In this document: positions 8,191 to 17,600 of the stretch, in pieces
How positions within the stretch are numbered: position 1 is the stretch's first letter
Layout of the letters: each line of letters starts with the position of its first letter
Source of the DNA: Pedobacter ginsenosidimutans
GTDB taxonomy: Bacteria > Bacteroidota > Bacteroidia > Sphingobacteriales > Sphingobacteriaceae
Direction of reading: 5' to 3'
DNA: 64,000 nucleotides
NCBI RefSeq assembly: GCF_001442625.1
Contig: NZ_LMZQ01000015.1
Location: 1 to 64,000, forward strand
Notes under the pieces: generated by a model
Seen by the model: the letters and a program-made list of their open reading frames with translations, nothing else
Told to the model about the DNA's origin: nothing
Database searches by the model: none
Position numbers and translations under genes: made by a program

Positions 8191-8251
8191 TTTTAATCTG
8201 AAAAACGGATTTCGAGTGCAATCGAAACCCGTTTAAAGCTTTAGATTAAAA
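8191..8251 (+). promoter_or_regulatory. Long two-part hairpin between fecR and susC
   Basis: The outer arms TTTTAATCT (8191-8199) and AGATTAAAA (8243-8251) pair. They enclose AAACGGATTTCGA (8203-8215) pairing with TCGAAACCCGTTT (8222-8234) except for one A/C mismatch. There is no run of T directly after the outer stem. It could end or attenuate the sigma/anti-sigma transcript, or stabilise an RNA end, so that susC is controlled separately. Confidence 0.6.
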
Positions 8252-8341
8252 TTGTCCCAACAATAACCAAATAGTTAAAACAATTTAAATGTAATAGCAA
8301 CTGCTATAGGCATTTAACTCAACCTAAAACCTAACAAATGT

Positions 8342-11300
8342 ATGAAAATTTACGATTTTAATTTATATGGTACAAGCCGTATAAAGAATAAAATTCTGTT
8401 ATCTATGAAGCTAACCATCTTATTGCTTTTTATAGCCATTTTACACGTTAATGCGGGCAGTTTTGCACAAAAAAATATAACGCTTAACGAGAAAAATGCC
8501 TCGTTACAAAAGGTGCTTAAAGCAATAAAAAATCAAAGTGGCTACAATGTATTTTTTATTCAGAGCGATTTAAAAAAGGCAAATACAGTAAGTATTGATG
8601 TAAAAGATATGCCCCTGGCCGAAGCTTTAAACCAATGTTTTAAAAATCAGCCCTTAACTTATTCTATCCAGGCCAATACCATTGTGGTTAAAGAGCGGCC
8701 TGCAAATATTGTCCCTGCCAATAAGCCAGAACAAAGCGCACCTGTAAACAAGGTTATCGATGTGATTGGTACTATTTTAGACGAGATAGGCAAGGGTATA
8801 CCAGGCGCCAGTATTAAAATAAAAGGCAAAGAGCAGGGTACGATGAGTGATGAAAGCGGAAACTTTAAACTGACCGGTGTGGCCGATGATGCCATTTTGG
8901 TAATCTCTTATTTAGGTTATCAAACCAAAGAAATAAAAGCATCAGCAACAGTAAAAGTTACTTTGGTGCCGCAAAGCAACGACTTAAATGAGGTGGTAGT
9001 TGTGGCTTATGGTACGCAGAAAAAATCGAGTTTGACCGGAGCTATTGCCACCATTACCCCCAAACAATTAAAAGAGCGTCCTGTAACCTCGATACAAAAT
9101 GCTTTACAGGGTATTTCGCCAGGATTAACCATTTTGCAACGCCCTGGCGATGTAAGTGCCAGTGCTACAAGTAATACAGGTGTAAACATTAGGGGAAGAA
9201 GCAGTTTAGCAGGTGCAGGTACTCCACTTTATATTATTGATGGTATTCCGGCCAGCTCGCAGGAATTTGCTTCATTAAATCCTAACGATATTTCGGGCAT
9301 GTCGGTATTAAAAGATGCTTCATCTGCCGCTTTATATGGTTCGAGAGCTGCCAATGGTGTAATTATGGTAACCACCAAACGTGGTGGCGGAGATAAAGCA
9401 ACCATCGAGTTTAATGCCAATTACGGCTGGCAATCGCCTACCCGTATTGCCAAATATTTAGGATCGGTAGATTATACCACACTTTATAACGAAGCCCTTA
9501 CCAATGTTGGCCGTAATCCGATATATACCCCGGCACAGATAGAATTGTACAGAAACGGTTCCCAGCCAGATTTATATCCCAACACCGATTGGTATAAAGA
9601 GGTTTTAAGAGAAAGTGCACCGTTGGGCGATATAAATTTAAATATCAACTCACCCGGCAAAATTACCAATAGTTATTTGGGCTTAAGTTATTTAACCCAG
9701 GAATCGCTAATCCCAAATAAAGACCAGGACCGTTTCAGTGCAAAATTAAATACCGAAACCAAGGTTATCGAAAATATTTTAAAAGTTGGTACCAATATAT
9801 CATTTATCAACCAGGCTTTCGATCGCCTGGGTAATTTATCCTGGACAGAATTAAACCGCTCTTTACCTACCACTGTTTTTCGCCAAAGCAATGGCCAATG
9901 GGGGTCAGTAAATAATGGTACAGTAGCCAGTAGCTCTATTCCTTATCGTAACCAGGCCCGTCTGGTTGCCGAAGCAGGAAAAGGAAGCGATAGAAATAAC
10001 CTGTTACAAACTGCTGCAAATGCGACATTAACCCCATTAAAAGGTTTATCGATTAATGGATTGGTTTCGTTAAAGTTTACCAATAACAACAGTACTGCCT
10101 TTAGCAATACCATGACGCCGATTAATAATTTTTTAACTGGTAATCCAATTCCACTTCCGGCAGGAGTAGGCACACAGAACGATTTAAGAGAATACTGGGT
10201 AAAAAGAAAAGAACTGTTAATACAAGGTACGGCCGATTACGAACGGACTTTCGGTAAACATTATGGTAAGTTAACTTTGGGCGCATCCCAAGAAAGCAAC
10301 GTGTTCCGTCAAGCATTTGTGGGGCGTAGAAATTTCCCTAATAATGATTTAAGTACAATTATCAATGGTTCTACCAATGGGGAAGATATCGTAGCAGATG
10401 CTGATGGTGTATTGGCTAACAATACTACTGCCGAAGAATGGGCTATGCGATCGATGTTTGGCCGTTTCAATTATACTTTTAATGAGAAATATTTATTAGA
10501 GTTAAATGCACGTATCGATTATTCTTCGCGTTTCCGTGAAGATGTACGTAGGGCCTTCTTCCCGTCGTTTTCAGCCGGATGGATAGTTTCTAAAGAAAAC
10601 TTTATGAAAGATATCAGCTGGATCGATAATTTAAAAATCCGTGGTTCGTATGGTTCATTGGGTAATCAGGATGTAGTGGCCGTTGGTAACTATTTTAACC
10701 GCTTAAATTCTGGCTATCAATATAGTTTTGAAGGTACTGCACAAGGCGGAATCTGGCAAAAAGATGGCTCGTGGCCAACAACTACCTGGGAAAAGGTTTA
10801 CATGACCGATTTTGGGGCCGATATGACCTTCTTTAAAGGTAAACTCGAAATCACTACCGATTACTATATCAAGGATACCAAAGATCTTTTATTGCGCAAT
10901 ACGGCACTGGCTACCTATCCGCTTACAGTGCCATTTACCAATTCGGCATCAACCCGTAATACAGGTTTCGAATTGGCCATTAATCACAACAATAAAATAG
11001 GTAGAGACTTAACTTTTAGCATTGGTGGTAACTTATCATTAATCAAAAGTAAAATCACAAAAATCGGTGCCGATGGTAATGATAACTTTCCTACGGGAGA
11101 TCCAAGTTTTCCAGATAATTCGCAGATACAGCGTTTAGGCGAGTCAATAGGTTCCTTTTATGGTTATATTGCTGATGGTCTTTTTGTTAGTAATGCTGAA
11201 GTGGCTTCGCATGCTTTTCAGGATACACGTACAAGGGCTGGCGATATTAAATACAGAGATTTAAATGGAGATAATGTAATTAATGCAGCAGATCGTACCA

Positions 11301-11806
11301 TTATTGGAAACAATGTACCTTTCATTAACTATGGCTTTAATTTAAGTGCAGCTTACAAAGGTTTCGATTTCAATATCCTTACTTATGGTGTGGCTAAAGT
11401 AAAAACCTATTTAGGGCAGGAAGCATCTACACCTTTCTTTAACGGAGCAAACGCAAAAGTACAGTTGTTAAACCGCTGGACTAAAGAAAACCCTGATCCG
11501 AATGCCGATTTCCCAAGAACATTATTAACGGCCGATGCTGGTCATAACATTGATAATTATTCTTCTTTCTGGTTGTTTAATGGTGCATATTTCAGGGTTA
11601 GGGGAATTACTTTGGGGTATACCTTACCACAGAACGTAATTAAAAAAATCGGACTGTCTAAACTAAGAATATACGGTACAGCCAATAACCCATTTACCAT
11701 TATGGCCGATAAATGTTTGGGAGATTACGATCCTGAGTCTGCCTCGGGCCGCGGTGGCTACCCAGGGATTAAAACATGGTCGTTTGGTTTAAGTGCAGGA
11801 TTATAA
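8342..11806 (+). CDS. SusC/RagA-family TonB-linked outer-membrane protein with STN signalling domain
   Basis: An outer-membrane importer of 1154 residues. The long N-terminus carries a signal peptide ending near residue 42 (MKLTILLLFIA to SFAQ) and a secretin/TonB short N-terminal domain at about 45-115. A carboxypeptidase-D-like domain follows at 138-212, then the plug at about 217-345 with VVVAYGTQKKSSLTGA and the SusC signature YGSRAANGVIMVTTKRG, and then a 22-strand-type barrel. The STN domain fits cell-surface signalling through the FecR and ECF products encoded upstream. It pairs with the SusD lipoprotein gene that follows. The substrate, probably an oligosaccharide or peptide, is not evident because no hydrolase is linked. 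Confidence 0.93.
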   Translation: MKIYDFNLYGTSRIKNKILLSMKLTILLLFIAILHVNAGSFAQKNITLNEKNASLQKVLKAIKNQSGYNVFFIQSDLKKANTVSIDVKDMPLAEALNQCFKNQPLTYSIQANTIVVKERPANIVPANKPEQSAPVNKVIDVIGTILDEIGKGIPGASIKIKGKEQGTMSDESGNFKLTGVADDAILVISYLGYQTKEIKASATVKVTLVPQSNDLNEVVVVAYGTQKKSSLTGAIATITPKQLKERPVTSIQNALQGISPGLTILQRPGDVSASATSNTGVNIRGRSSLAGAGTPLYIIDGIPASSQEFASLNPNDISGMSVLKDASSAALYGSRAANGVIMVTTKRGGGDKATIEFNANYGWQSPTRIAKYLGSVDYTTLYNEALTNVGRNPIYTPAQIELYRNGSQPDLYPNTDWYKEVLRESAPLGDINLNINSPGKITNSYLGLSYLTQESLIPNKDQDRFSAKLNTETKVIENILKVGTNISFINQAFDRLGNLSWTELNRSLPTTVFRQSNGQWGSVNNGTVASSSIPYRNQARLVAEAGKGSDRNNLLQTAANATLTPLKGLSINGLVSLKFTNNNSTAFSNTMTPINNFLTGNPIPLPAGVGTQNDLREYWVKRKELLIQGTADYERTFGKHYGKLTLGASQESNVFRQAFVGRRNFPNNDLSTIINGSTNGEDIVADADGVLANNTTAEEWAMRSMFGRFNYTFNEKYLLELNARIDYSSRFREDVRRAFFPSFSAGWIVSKENFMKDISWIDNLKIRGSYGSLGNQDVVAVGNYFNRLNSGYQYSFEGTAQGGIWQKDGSWPTTTWEKVYMTDFGADMTFFKGKLEITTDYYIKDTKDLLLRNTALATYPLTVPFTNSASTRNTGFELAINHNNKIGRDLTFSIGGNLSLIKSKITKIGADGNDNFPTGDPSFPDNSQIQRLGESIGSFYGYIADGLFVSNAEVASHAFQDTRTRAGDIKYRDLNGDNVINAADRTIIGNNVPFINYGFNLSAAYKGFDFNILTYGVAKVKTYLGQEASTPFFNGANAKVQLLNRWTKENPDPNADFPRTLLTADAGHNIDNYSSFWLFNGAYFRVRGITLGYTLPQNVIKKIGLSKLRIYGTANNPFTIMADKCLGDYDPESASGRGGYPGIKTWSFGLSAGL

Positions 11807-11807
11807 A

Positions 11808-13472
11808 ATGATTAGAAAAATGAAAAAGATATATATAATTACAAGCGTACTATTATTAAGTGCAATTGTTTCTTGTAAGAAAGATTTTTTAGAGAGGCCA
11901 CCATTAAACGTAGTATCTGAAACTACTTTTTGGAAAAATGCCAACGATGTTTACCTGGCAGTTAACGGTGTGTATAGCCAGTTGCCGGGCGATGATATGG
12001 TTTATGATGATGCAGCTGCAGATAATGCACATGCGCAATACCCATGGGAAAGTTCGGCCACAGATGTATCGTCTGGTAATGTAAACTCTACATTAGATGC
12101 GGGGTGGGGATTTACCGGAATCGGCCGGGCCAATTACTTTTTAGATAATGCTGATAAAGTAACCGCTATTGATAAAACATTGCTCGATCGATATAAAGCA
12201 GAAGTGCGTTTTATTAGGGCCAATGCCTATTTCTGGATGCTTTGTAAATTTGGCGATGTGCCTTTAATTACCAAAACAGTTACACTTGGAGAAGAAAATG
12301 TGCCGCGTACACCAAGGGTGCAAGTATTAAAATTTGTGGTAGATGAGTTAGATGCCATAGCCAAAATTTTACCACAAAGTTATGCTGGTGGCAAACCAAA
12401 TGAAAAAGGCCGTATTACAAAAGGTGCCGCTCTCGCTTTAAAAGCACGTGCGCACCTGTACGAAGGGCAATGGCAGCTTGCAGCAGATGCCGCAGGCCAG
12501 GTAATGACATTGGGTTACGATCTATTCAAAGTAACAGCAGAAGATGCCTTAAGTGCTAAAGATGATTATAGTGTATGGGTAGATTTCACCAATGCCGATG
12601 ATCAGAAAAAATTCCGTTTAGGCTTGCGTAGTTACGAAGCTTTATTCCAACAGGCAAACGAGGGCAACATAGAAGTTATTTTAGATAGACAGCGCATTCC
12701 ACAACAGGATGCAAATTTCTTAAATACACTTTTACCATCTGGCGATCTTGGTGGATGGGGTTCTATAGCACCAACACAAGAACTGGTTAACAGTTACCCA
12801 AGTTATAAAACTGGCGATTTAATTACACCACCATCACCAGCACAAAGGGCAGCATGGTATAAAGCGAAAGATCCAGCCTTTAAAAACGAATATAAAAACA
12901 GAGATCCCCGTTTTTATGCCAGTATTTTATTTGATGGAAACCCATGGAATGCCATCGAAGATGATTATTCATTTAAGTGGACTGAAGGTGCAGGTAACAC
13001 CGCCTTAACTGGTTACAGTGTGCGTAAAATGGTTGACCCTAAAATTTATAGAGATCAGATTGATAACCATGCAAATAATATTTTAATCCGTTATGCTGAG
13101 GTTTTATTAACCTATGCCGAAGCCAAAAATGAGTTAACAGGCCCTGATGCAACCGTATATGATGCCTTGGATAAAATCAGGACGCGTGCTGGTATGCCTG
13201 TAATAGACAGAACTAAATATGCCACGCAAGAAACCTTAAGGGCATTAATCAGAAATGAGAGACGCATTGAGCTGGCTATAGAAGGACAACGTTATATGGA
13301 TATCAGAAGATGGAAAATTGCGCCACAAGTAATGAAACCGATATATAGTATTGCCGATGCCGCAAAACCGATCCAAGAAAGAACCTGGACTGATAAATTA
13401 TACCTAATGCCAATCCCGCAGGCACAGATAGATCTCTCTAAAGGCGTTTTAAAGCAAAACAGCGGATATTAG
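11808..13472 (+). CDS. RagB/SusD family nutrient-binding lipoprotein
   Basis: A surface lipoprotein of about 554 residues that forms the lid over its SusC partner. The N-terminus has a short signal peptide with a lipobox ending LSAIVSC, and the mature protein begins CKKDFLERPPL. Typical SusD segments are visible: a TPR-like RFIRANAYFWMLCKFGDVPL, GAALALKARAHLY and the C-terminal RNERRIELAIEGQRYMDIRRWK. The start is set at 11808, one base after the susC stop; the ATG at 11820 would give the usual MKK signal peptide and is an equally good choice. Confidence 0.92.
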   Translation: MIRKMKKIYIITSVLLLSAIVSCKKDFLERPPLNVVSETTFWKNANDVYLAVNGVYSQLPGDDMVYDDAAADNAHAQYPWESSATDVSSGNVNSTLDAGWGFTGIGRANYFLDNADKVTAIDKTLLDRYKAEVRFIRANAYFWMLCKFGDVPLITKTVTLGEENVPRTPRVQVLKFVVDELDAIAKILPQSYAGGKPNEKGRITKGAALALKARAHLYEGQWQLAADAAGQVMTLGYDLFKVTAEDALSAKDDYSVWVDFTNADDQKKFRLGLRSYEALFQQANEGNIEVILDRQRIPQQDANFLNTLLPSGDLGGWGSIAPTQELVNSYPSYKTGDLITPPSPAQRAAWYKAKDPAFKNEYKNRDPRFYASILFDGNPWNAIEDDYSFKWTEGAGNTALTGYSVRKMVDPKIYRDQIDNHANNILIRYAEVLLTYAEAKNELTGPDATVYDALDKIRTRAGMPVIDRTKYATQETLRALIRNERRIELAIEGQRYMDIRRWKIAPQVMKPIYSIADAAKPIQERTWTDKLYLMPIPQAQIDLSKGVLKQNSGY

Positions 13473-13506
13473 CAAACACACAACACATAATGAATAAATA
13501 ATGATT

Positions 13507-13540
13507 AAGAGGGGTGTCCAAAATATTTGGATACCCTCTT
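13507..13540 (+). terminator. Hairpin after the first susCD pair
   Basis: AAGAGGGGTGTCCA (13507-13520) pairs with TGGATACCCTCTT (13528-13540) with one bulged G and one G-T pair, over a 7-base loop. AT-rich sequence follows. It ends the SusC/SusD message and rules out a TTG start at 13527 for the next gene. Confidence 0.65.
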
Positions 13541-13553
13541 AAAATTAGATTTT

Positions 13554-14342
13554 ATGGCACTAACAATAGATTTGAAAGGGAAAATAGCTTTGGTAACCGG
13601 TGTTACCTCTGGTATTGGGTTGGGGATTGCCAAAATGATGGCCAAAGCGGGCTGTACCGTGATAGGTTGTGCAGAACAAAGTGAAACGAGTGATGTTGCC
13701 CAACGGTTTTTAGCAGAAATGGAGTCTTTTGATGCACATACAGACTATTTTAAAGCTGATATGGTGGTAACTGAAGATATAGATGGTCTTGTATCAGATA
13801 TTACCAGTGACTATGGGCGATTGGATATTTTGGTTTCTAACGCTGATCAGAATGTATTTACGCGTTTAGAAAATAGTACCGAAAAAGACTGGCAGTTTAA
13901 TTTGGATTTAAACCTTTCTGCACATTGGCGTTTGGCCAAACGCTGCAAGTCGTTATTAGAGGGGAATAATGGGGTGATTATCGTAATGGCGCCCAACCAT
14001 GCTTTTGCCGGTATCTCCGGCTGTGCGCCTTATAACATTGCCAAAACTGCATTGACGGGTTTAGTGAGGAGTTTGGCTATAGAATCGGGCCCCGGCATTA
14101 GAACAATAGTTATTGCGCCGGGCTTTATCGATCCGCCAGGTAAGCAGCAATGGTTTAATTCATTTATACGGACCGAAGAAGAAAGGCAGCGGACCATAGA
14201 TCTTCATCCGGTAAAAAAACTGGGTACAGTAGAAGAAATAGGAGGCTGGTGTGTCTTTTTATCTAGCAAGTACGCCGGTTTTGCATCTGGAACTACCTAT
14301 TTAATTGATGGTGGCCGAAATGCAGTATTGCGGGATAATTGA
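13554..14342 (+). CDS. SDR family oxidoreductase
   Basis: A 262-residue NAD(P)-dependent dehydrogenase with the cofactor motif TGVTSGIG (residues 15-22) and a catalytic YNIAK preceded by GCAP. The expected NNAG reads SNAD, and the serine region reads VIIVMAPN, so the serine may be missing while Tyr and Lys are kept. The closing GTTYLIDGGR is normal. The ATG at 13554 is chosen because an upstream TTG falls in the preceding terminator. The gene lies after that terminator, so it may have its own promoter. Substrate unknown; sugar or keto-acid dehydrogenases have this form. A heptamer array starts at its stop codon. Confidence 0.85.
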   Translation: MALTIDLKGKIALVTGVTSGIGLGIAKMMAKAGCTVIGCAEQSETSDVAQRFLAEMESFDAHTDYFKADMVVTEDIDGLVSDITSDYGRLDILVSNADQNVFTRLENSTEKDWQFNLDLNLSAHWRLAKRCKSLLEGNNGVIIVMAPNHAFAGISGCAPYNIAKTALTGLVRSLAIESGPGIRTIVIAPGFIDPPGKQQWFNSFIRTEEERQRTIDLHPVKKLGTVEEIGGWCVFLSSKYAGFASGTTYLIDGGRNAVLRDN

Positions 14343-14382
14343 GACTTGAGACTTGAGACTTGAGACTTGAGACTTGAGACTT
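14341..14382. repeat. Heptanucleotide tandem array C (GAGACTT)
   Basis: Six perfect tandem copies of GAGACTT, beginning within the TGA stop codon of the SDR gene (14340-14342), followed by GAGAAAAAAGG. Confidence 0.9.
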
Positions 14383-14483
14383 GAGAAAAAAGGGATACCA
14401 AGATAGGAGTAATTTTTTAACAATAAGATGGATATTTGGAAGCCAGATGTGCTTTGTAAAGCAGGTTTAATTTTAGTTAAAGG

Positions 14484-14532
14484 CTAACTGGCAACTGGAC
14501 TTCTGACTCCCGACTAAAGACTTCGGACTAAT
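14484..14532. repeat. Heptanucleotide tandem array D (GACTNNN)
   Basis: Seven 7-mers: CTAACTG, GCAACTG, GACTTCT, GACTCCC, GACTAAA, GACTTCG, GACTAAT. The array ends 2 bp from the stop codon of the minus-strand gene at 14535, so arrays C and D abut the stops of two convergent genes. Confidence 0.7.
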
Positions 14533-14534
14533 TT

Positions 14535-15113
14535 CTACTTCACCCGCACATTTTCTCCTGCTAACCTAACCGTTTCGCTAATTCTTGTTGCTCTTGTTTC
14601 TGTTCTTTTGGCTTCTGATATCCATTTTAGGATAGCTTTTTTGGAAGAACGAGGGAATTTTTCCCAATGGGTTTGAGCCAGCTTATTTGATTCAAATTCT
14701 TTTTTTAAATCATCGGGTACAATCAGATTTTCCACATCGTTCAGGGCATCCCACATGCCATTGGCTTTAGCTGTTTCGATTGATTGTAATCCTGCGTTGC
14801 TCATCAATCCTTGGGCTATCATGTGTAATGCCTTATTCTTGTTAATTGCGCTCCAATTGCTTTTAGGTTTTCTTTTGGAGAAAAATTGATAACGGCTCTC
14901 TTCATCACGTTTCATCGTTAAACTATCAATCCAACCATAACAAAGGGCTTCATCAACGGCGTTGCTATGAGGTAAACTATTTGCTGATGCATCTTTTTTA
15001 TAAATAATTAACCAAACAGATGCTTCTTTTTCATGGTTTTCGGCGAGCCACTGGCGCCAATCGGCCTGGGTTCTGGCATAAAAAGCTTTAACTCCGTTTT
15101 TTATTTCTTCCAT
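14535..15113 (-). CDS. YdeI/OmpD-associated family protein
   Basis: A cytoplasmic protein of 192 residues. The family is recognisable from WRQWLAENHEKEASVWLIIYKK near the start, then VDEALCYGWIDSLTMKRDEE and FSKRKPKSNWSAINK in the middle. The C-terminal part ends in a bacteriocin-protection-type segment (FPRSSKKAILKWISEAKRTETR). Biochemical role is not established; related proteins have been linked to bacteriocin resistance. It stands alone on the minus strand with about 270 bp of upstream sequence that contains a decayed fragment of another gene. Confidence 0.88.
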   Translation of the reverse strand: MEEIKNGVKAFYARTQADWRQWLAENHEKEASVWLIIYKKDASANSLPHSNAVDEALCYGWIDSLTMKRDEESRYQFFSKRKPKSNWSAINKNKALHMIAQGLMSNAGLQSIETAKANGMWDALNDVENLIVPDDLKKEFESNKLAQTHWEKFPRSSKKAILKWISEAKRTETRATRISETVRLAGENVRVK

Positions 15114-15231
15114 AAAATGATAGAATCGTTTTTTTGATGCTTAATCTTATTAAGATATTAAATTTACCATTAATGTAATTGTTTTAATCGAGATTTATAT
15201 TGGCTAATCAATCTTTAAGGAATATGCGTAG

Positions 15232-15375
15232 CGATTATCTACATTCAATGGTTACTGTTTTATATTTACAAGCTTTAAGTTTCTAATCGTTTTTGTTTTG
15301 TCGCTGGGATTAAGTCAGGGAGCTGCTTATTTGTTGAGGAAGATCCCTTTGGCAAAAATACAGGTAACTGTATAA
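15232..15375 (+). pseudogene. C-terminal remnant of a membrane protein, possibly an acyltransferase-3
   Basis: Between two minus-strand genes, the plus strand reads about 47 codons without a start and ends in TAA at 15375. It contains a hydrophobic helix FLIVFVLSLGLSQGAAYLL followed by RKIPLAK. This resembles the last membrane helix and polar tail of acyltransferase-3 family proteins (helix, then aromatic, then a short ErPf-like tail). An in-frame TAG precedes it. Likely a truncated leftover; the family call is tentative. Confidence 0.35.
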
Positions 15376-15382
15376 TGTCAAA

Positions 15383-16498
15383 TTAAAATTCAATTACCGC
15401 ATTTGATGAGGGCCTTCCTTGCCTTATTTTAAGCTGTTCCTTGTATTGCCAAGGGCTATTACCAAAGTTGTCCAGGCTTGAATATCGACCTGCCTGAAAA
15501 AAATTCTCAAACACATAAGGTAATCCTTCTGCATACAGGCGGCTATCTCGATCGGCTAAATGGAAATGGAGATGAGGACCCGTAGATTGTCCGGTAAAGC
15601 CCAATTGTGCAATTATGTCACCTTTTTTAACTTTCTCTCCTGGTTTAACCCGAATACTGTTTGGCTTTAAGTGTTCATAAAAAGCATACTGGCCATTAGC
15701 GATTTTTAGGGAAATATAATTGCCGCTGGCTTGTTCGGGTGCAGGGCTTTTGTGCTGCGAAACAGTTGCTGATTCTTTAAAATCATTGCGTACCGAAGAT
15801 ACAGTACCATCCGCTACGGCAATGATTAAATTCTGATAGCCAAACCAGTTTTGGATAGAATCTGTATTTTTCGAGGCATATTTCCCCATACTGTCTACAC
15901 GGATAAAATCGATGGCAAAACGGCCAGGAAGAAATTGCTTTCCCTGTTCTGAGTAAAATACTCTTCTATGTCCTGAAGTCCATGCCGGATCATAAATGGC
16001 AGTCCATAAACCTGCTTGCAGTGGCTTGCCCAATACCGTTGGTTTAGTAACTGTTGGATGTAATGCTGTTATGATAAATGTTGTTGTGTAGCGTTTGGTT
16101 TGGTGGTGAATCCAAAACTCAAGTTTGTTTACTATAGTTTCGGCTTTTACTACCTGGGTTTCGAGCTCTATATAAATTAATCCAGAGCCGCCAGCAGGAA
16201 TGATCAGATTTCTGTTTTCCCTATCGCTGCTTTTTGCATGGTCGGCAAGTTTTGGCCCACTTAGGTTAAGGTATGACTTGTTTTGTCCTGATATGTTTAA
16301 CCTTTTTAGTTCAATGGTATCTGTGCCAGCATTTTTTAATTGAAGTTCATAATAGAGGAAAGAATTTGTTCCGATCTTGGTCCATGATGGATTTTGGTGA
16401 ATAGATAATGATATTACTTCTTTATTTTGAGCAAAGAGGGGCTCAAAGAGCAGACCTAAACCAAGAAGAAAAGTGATCGTTAATAACTGTTTAATCAT
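15383..16498 (-). CDS. Secreted M23-like (LytM-fold) protein
   Basis: About 371 residues with a signal peptide ending LFAQ. An N-terminal beta-sandwich region (residues about 20-150) holds phrases such as YELQLKNAGTDTIELKRLNI, and a LytM-like domain fills the C-terminal half. The HxH motif is intact (GPHLHFHLAD). In the first metal motif HxxxD, Arg replaces His (GRFAIDF), as in a common M23 subgroup, so endopeptidase activity is uncertain. The segment VKPGEKVKKGDIIAQLGFTGQS is a typical M23 beta-hairpin. The ATG at 16498 gives a clean signal peptide; the in-frame ATG at 16546 does not. Probably envelope or peptidoglycan related. Confidence 0.85.
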   Translation of the reverse strand: MIKQLLTITFLLGLGLLFEPLFAQNKEVISLSIHQNPSWTKIGTNSFLYYELQLKNAGTDTIELKRLNISGQNKSYLNLSGPKLADHAKSSDRENRNLIIPAGGSGLIYIELETQVVKAETIVNKLEFWIHHQTKRYTTTFIITALHPTVTKPTVLGKPLQAGLWTAIYDPAWTSGHRRVFYSEQGKQFLPGRFAIDFIRVDSMGKYASKNTDSIQNWFGYQNLIIAVADGTVSSVRNDFKESATVSQHKSPAPEQASGNYISLKIANGQYAFYEHLKPNSIRVKPGEKVKKGDIIAQLGFTGQSTGPHLHFHLADRDSRLYAEGLPYVFENFFQAGRYSSLDNFGNSPWQYKEQLKIRQGRPSSNAVIEF

Positions 16499-16540
16499 GT
16501 TTTTGAATTTTATCAACTCCAGAGTAATTATGGTTAATTT

Positions 16541-16646
16541 GTTCACTAGTCATTGGTTCATTTTTTTATGATCGTTTAATCGCCTTCAGACTCCTGGCTA
16601 ATTCCTCGTCTTAACGCCTCCCAGCTCCAAACCCTCAGCTCCAAAC
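16541..16646. repeat. Heptanucleotide-type tandem array E
   Basis: A short TCATTGG-type piece (16541-16562) is followed by about nine degenerate 7-mers from 16587, including CAGCTCC twice at 14-bp spacing (16622 and 16636). The array ends at the stop codon (16647-16649) of the minus-strand DHFR-like gene. Confidence 0.55.
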
Positions 16647-17195
16647 TTATCTAATCACCTCATATATCAGCTGTACAACACCTGATGGAGCGCTTTTTGT
16701 TTCTTTTAATGTTAACCAAACCCGATTGGTAATTTCGCTGAACAGTAATTTTCCTTTGCCCAATATTACGGGATGTACTGCCAGTTGCAACTCATCAACC
16801 AGGCCGGTATTTAAAAAAGTCGATATTAATTTTGCACCACCATACAGCCATATGTTTTTGCCGGGAAGCTTTTTAATTTCGTTAACCTTTTGCACAATAT
16901 CCGACTGGATAAAAACAGCAGCTGTATCATCGCTGCTTTTAGTATGCGAAAAAACATACTTTTTCTTGCTGTTTATATTTTCGGAGATCGATTTCATCAG
17001 ATCATTTTCTTCTTCTCCGGGTTGGTAATTTCCCCAAAGGTCGTAGCTGATCCTTCCATAAAAAATAGAATCTATACCATCTAAAAAATCGTTAAAATTG
17101 GCATCGCCATCCATAATGCACCAATCAATTTCTCCATTAGGTCCTTCAATGTAGCCATCAAGCGTAACGGCAAGGTTTAGAATAATCTTTTTCAT
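16647..17195 (-). CDS. Dihydrofolate reductase family protein (RibD C-terminal-like)
   Basis: A 182-residue NADPH-dependent reductase-like protein. The N-terminus MKKIILNLAVTLDGYIEGPNGEIDW and the later IWLYGGAKLISTFLNTGLVDELQLAVHPVILGKGK define the RibD_C/DHFR superfamily. Length fits the stand-alone class, whose substrates are mostly unknown. The gene is 9 bp downstream of the GNAT gene, so the two form a small minus-strand operon. A tandem repeat array abuts its stop codon. Confidence 0.88.
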   Translation of the reverse strand: MKKIILNLAVTLDGYIEGPNGEIDWCIMDGDANFNDFLDGIDSIFYGRISYDLWGNYQPGEEENDLMKSISENINSKKKYVFSHTKSSDDTAAVFIQSDIVQKVNEIKKLPGKNIWLYGGAKLISTFLNTGLVDELQLAVHPVILGKGKLLFSEITNRVWLTLKETKSAPSGVVQLIYEVIR

Positions 17196-17204
17196 ATTTC
17201 GAAA

Positions 17205-17600
17205 TTATTTTATCCGTTCGATACTAAAAGCGCGATTTTCTTTATTAAAACCCACTTTAGGATAATAATCAAAAGCAGTAGGTACTGATAAGAGGATGAG
17301 CATGCATTGAGGGCCAATTTTTTCGCGTGTTATCGCAATCATTTCCTTGCCTATTCCCGAGCTTTTTAAATCTGTAAATACAGCCAGATCTGCGAGGTAA
17401 GCGCACCAGGCCCAATCGGTAATGGTTCTGCAAACACCAACAAGTTTATCCTCTTGCCAGGCCGTAACCAATAAATCTGCATTTTTTAACATCAATGCTA
17501 TCCTTTCTGGTTCAGTAGGCCTTTTAAGTCCGGCCTGGACAAATAGTTCAATTACTTCTTCTGGCGTAGGCATAACACCTATCTCATAGGTAATATTCAT
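17205..17600 (-). CDS. GNAT family N-acetyltransferase
   Basis: About 131 residues. The acetyl-CoA site reads LADLAVFTDLKSSGIGKEMI, matching the motif A pattern with GxG. The C-terminal AFDYYPKVGFNKENRAF is the usual motif B region. ATG at 17600 is preferred because homology begins with ITYEIG; the ATG at 17636 adds a hydrophobic stretch. Upstream gene of a two-gene operon with the DHFR-like protein. Acceptor substrate unknown. Confidence 0.87.
   Translation of the reverse strand: MNITYEIGVMPTPEEVIELFVQAGLKRPTEPERIALMLKNADLLVTAWQEDKLVGVCRTITDWAWCAYLADLAVFTDLKSSGIGKEMIAITREKIGPQCMLILLSVPTAFDYYPKVGFNKENRAFSIERIK

Noticed and set aside
14341..14532. Possible CRISPR array at the repeats
   Set aside because: Units are 7 bp with no spacers and no cas genes nearby.
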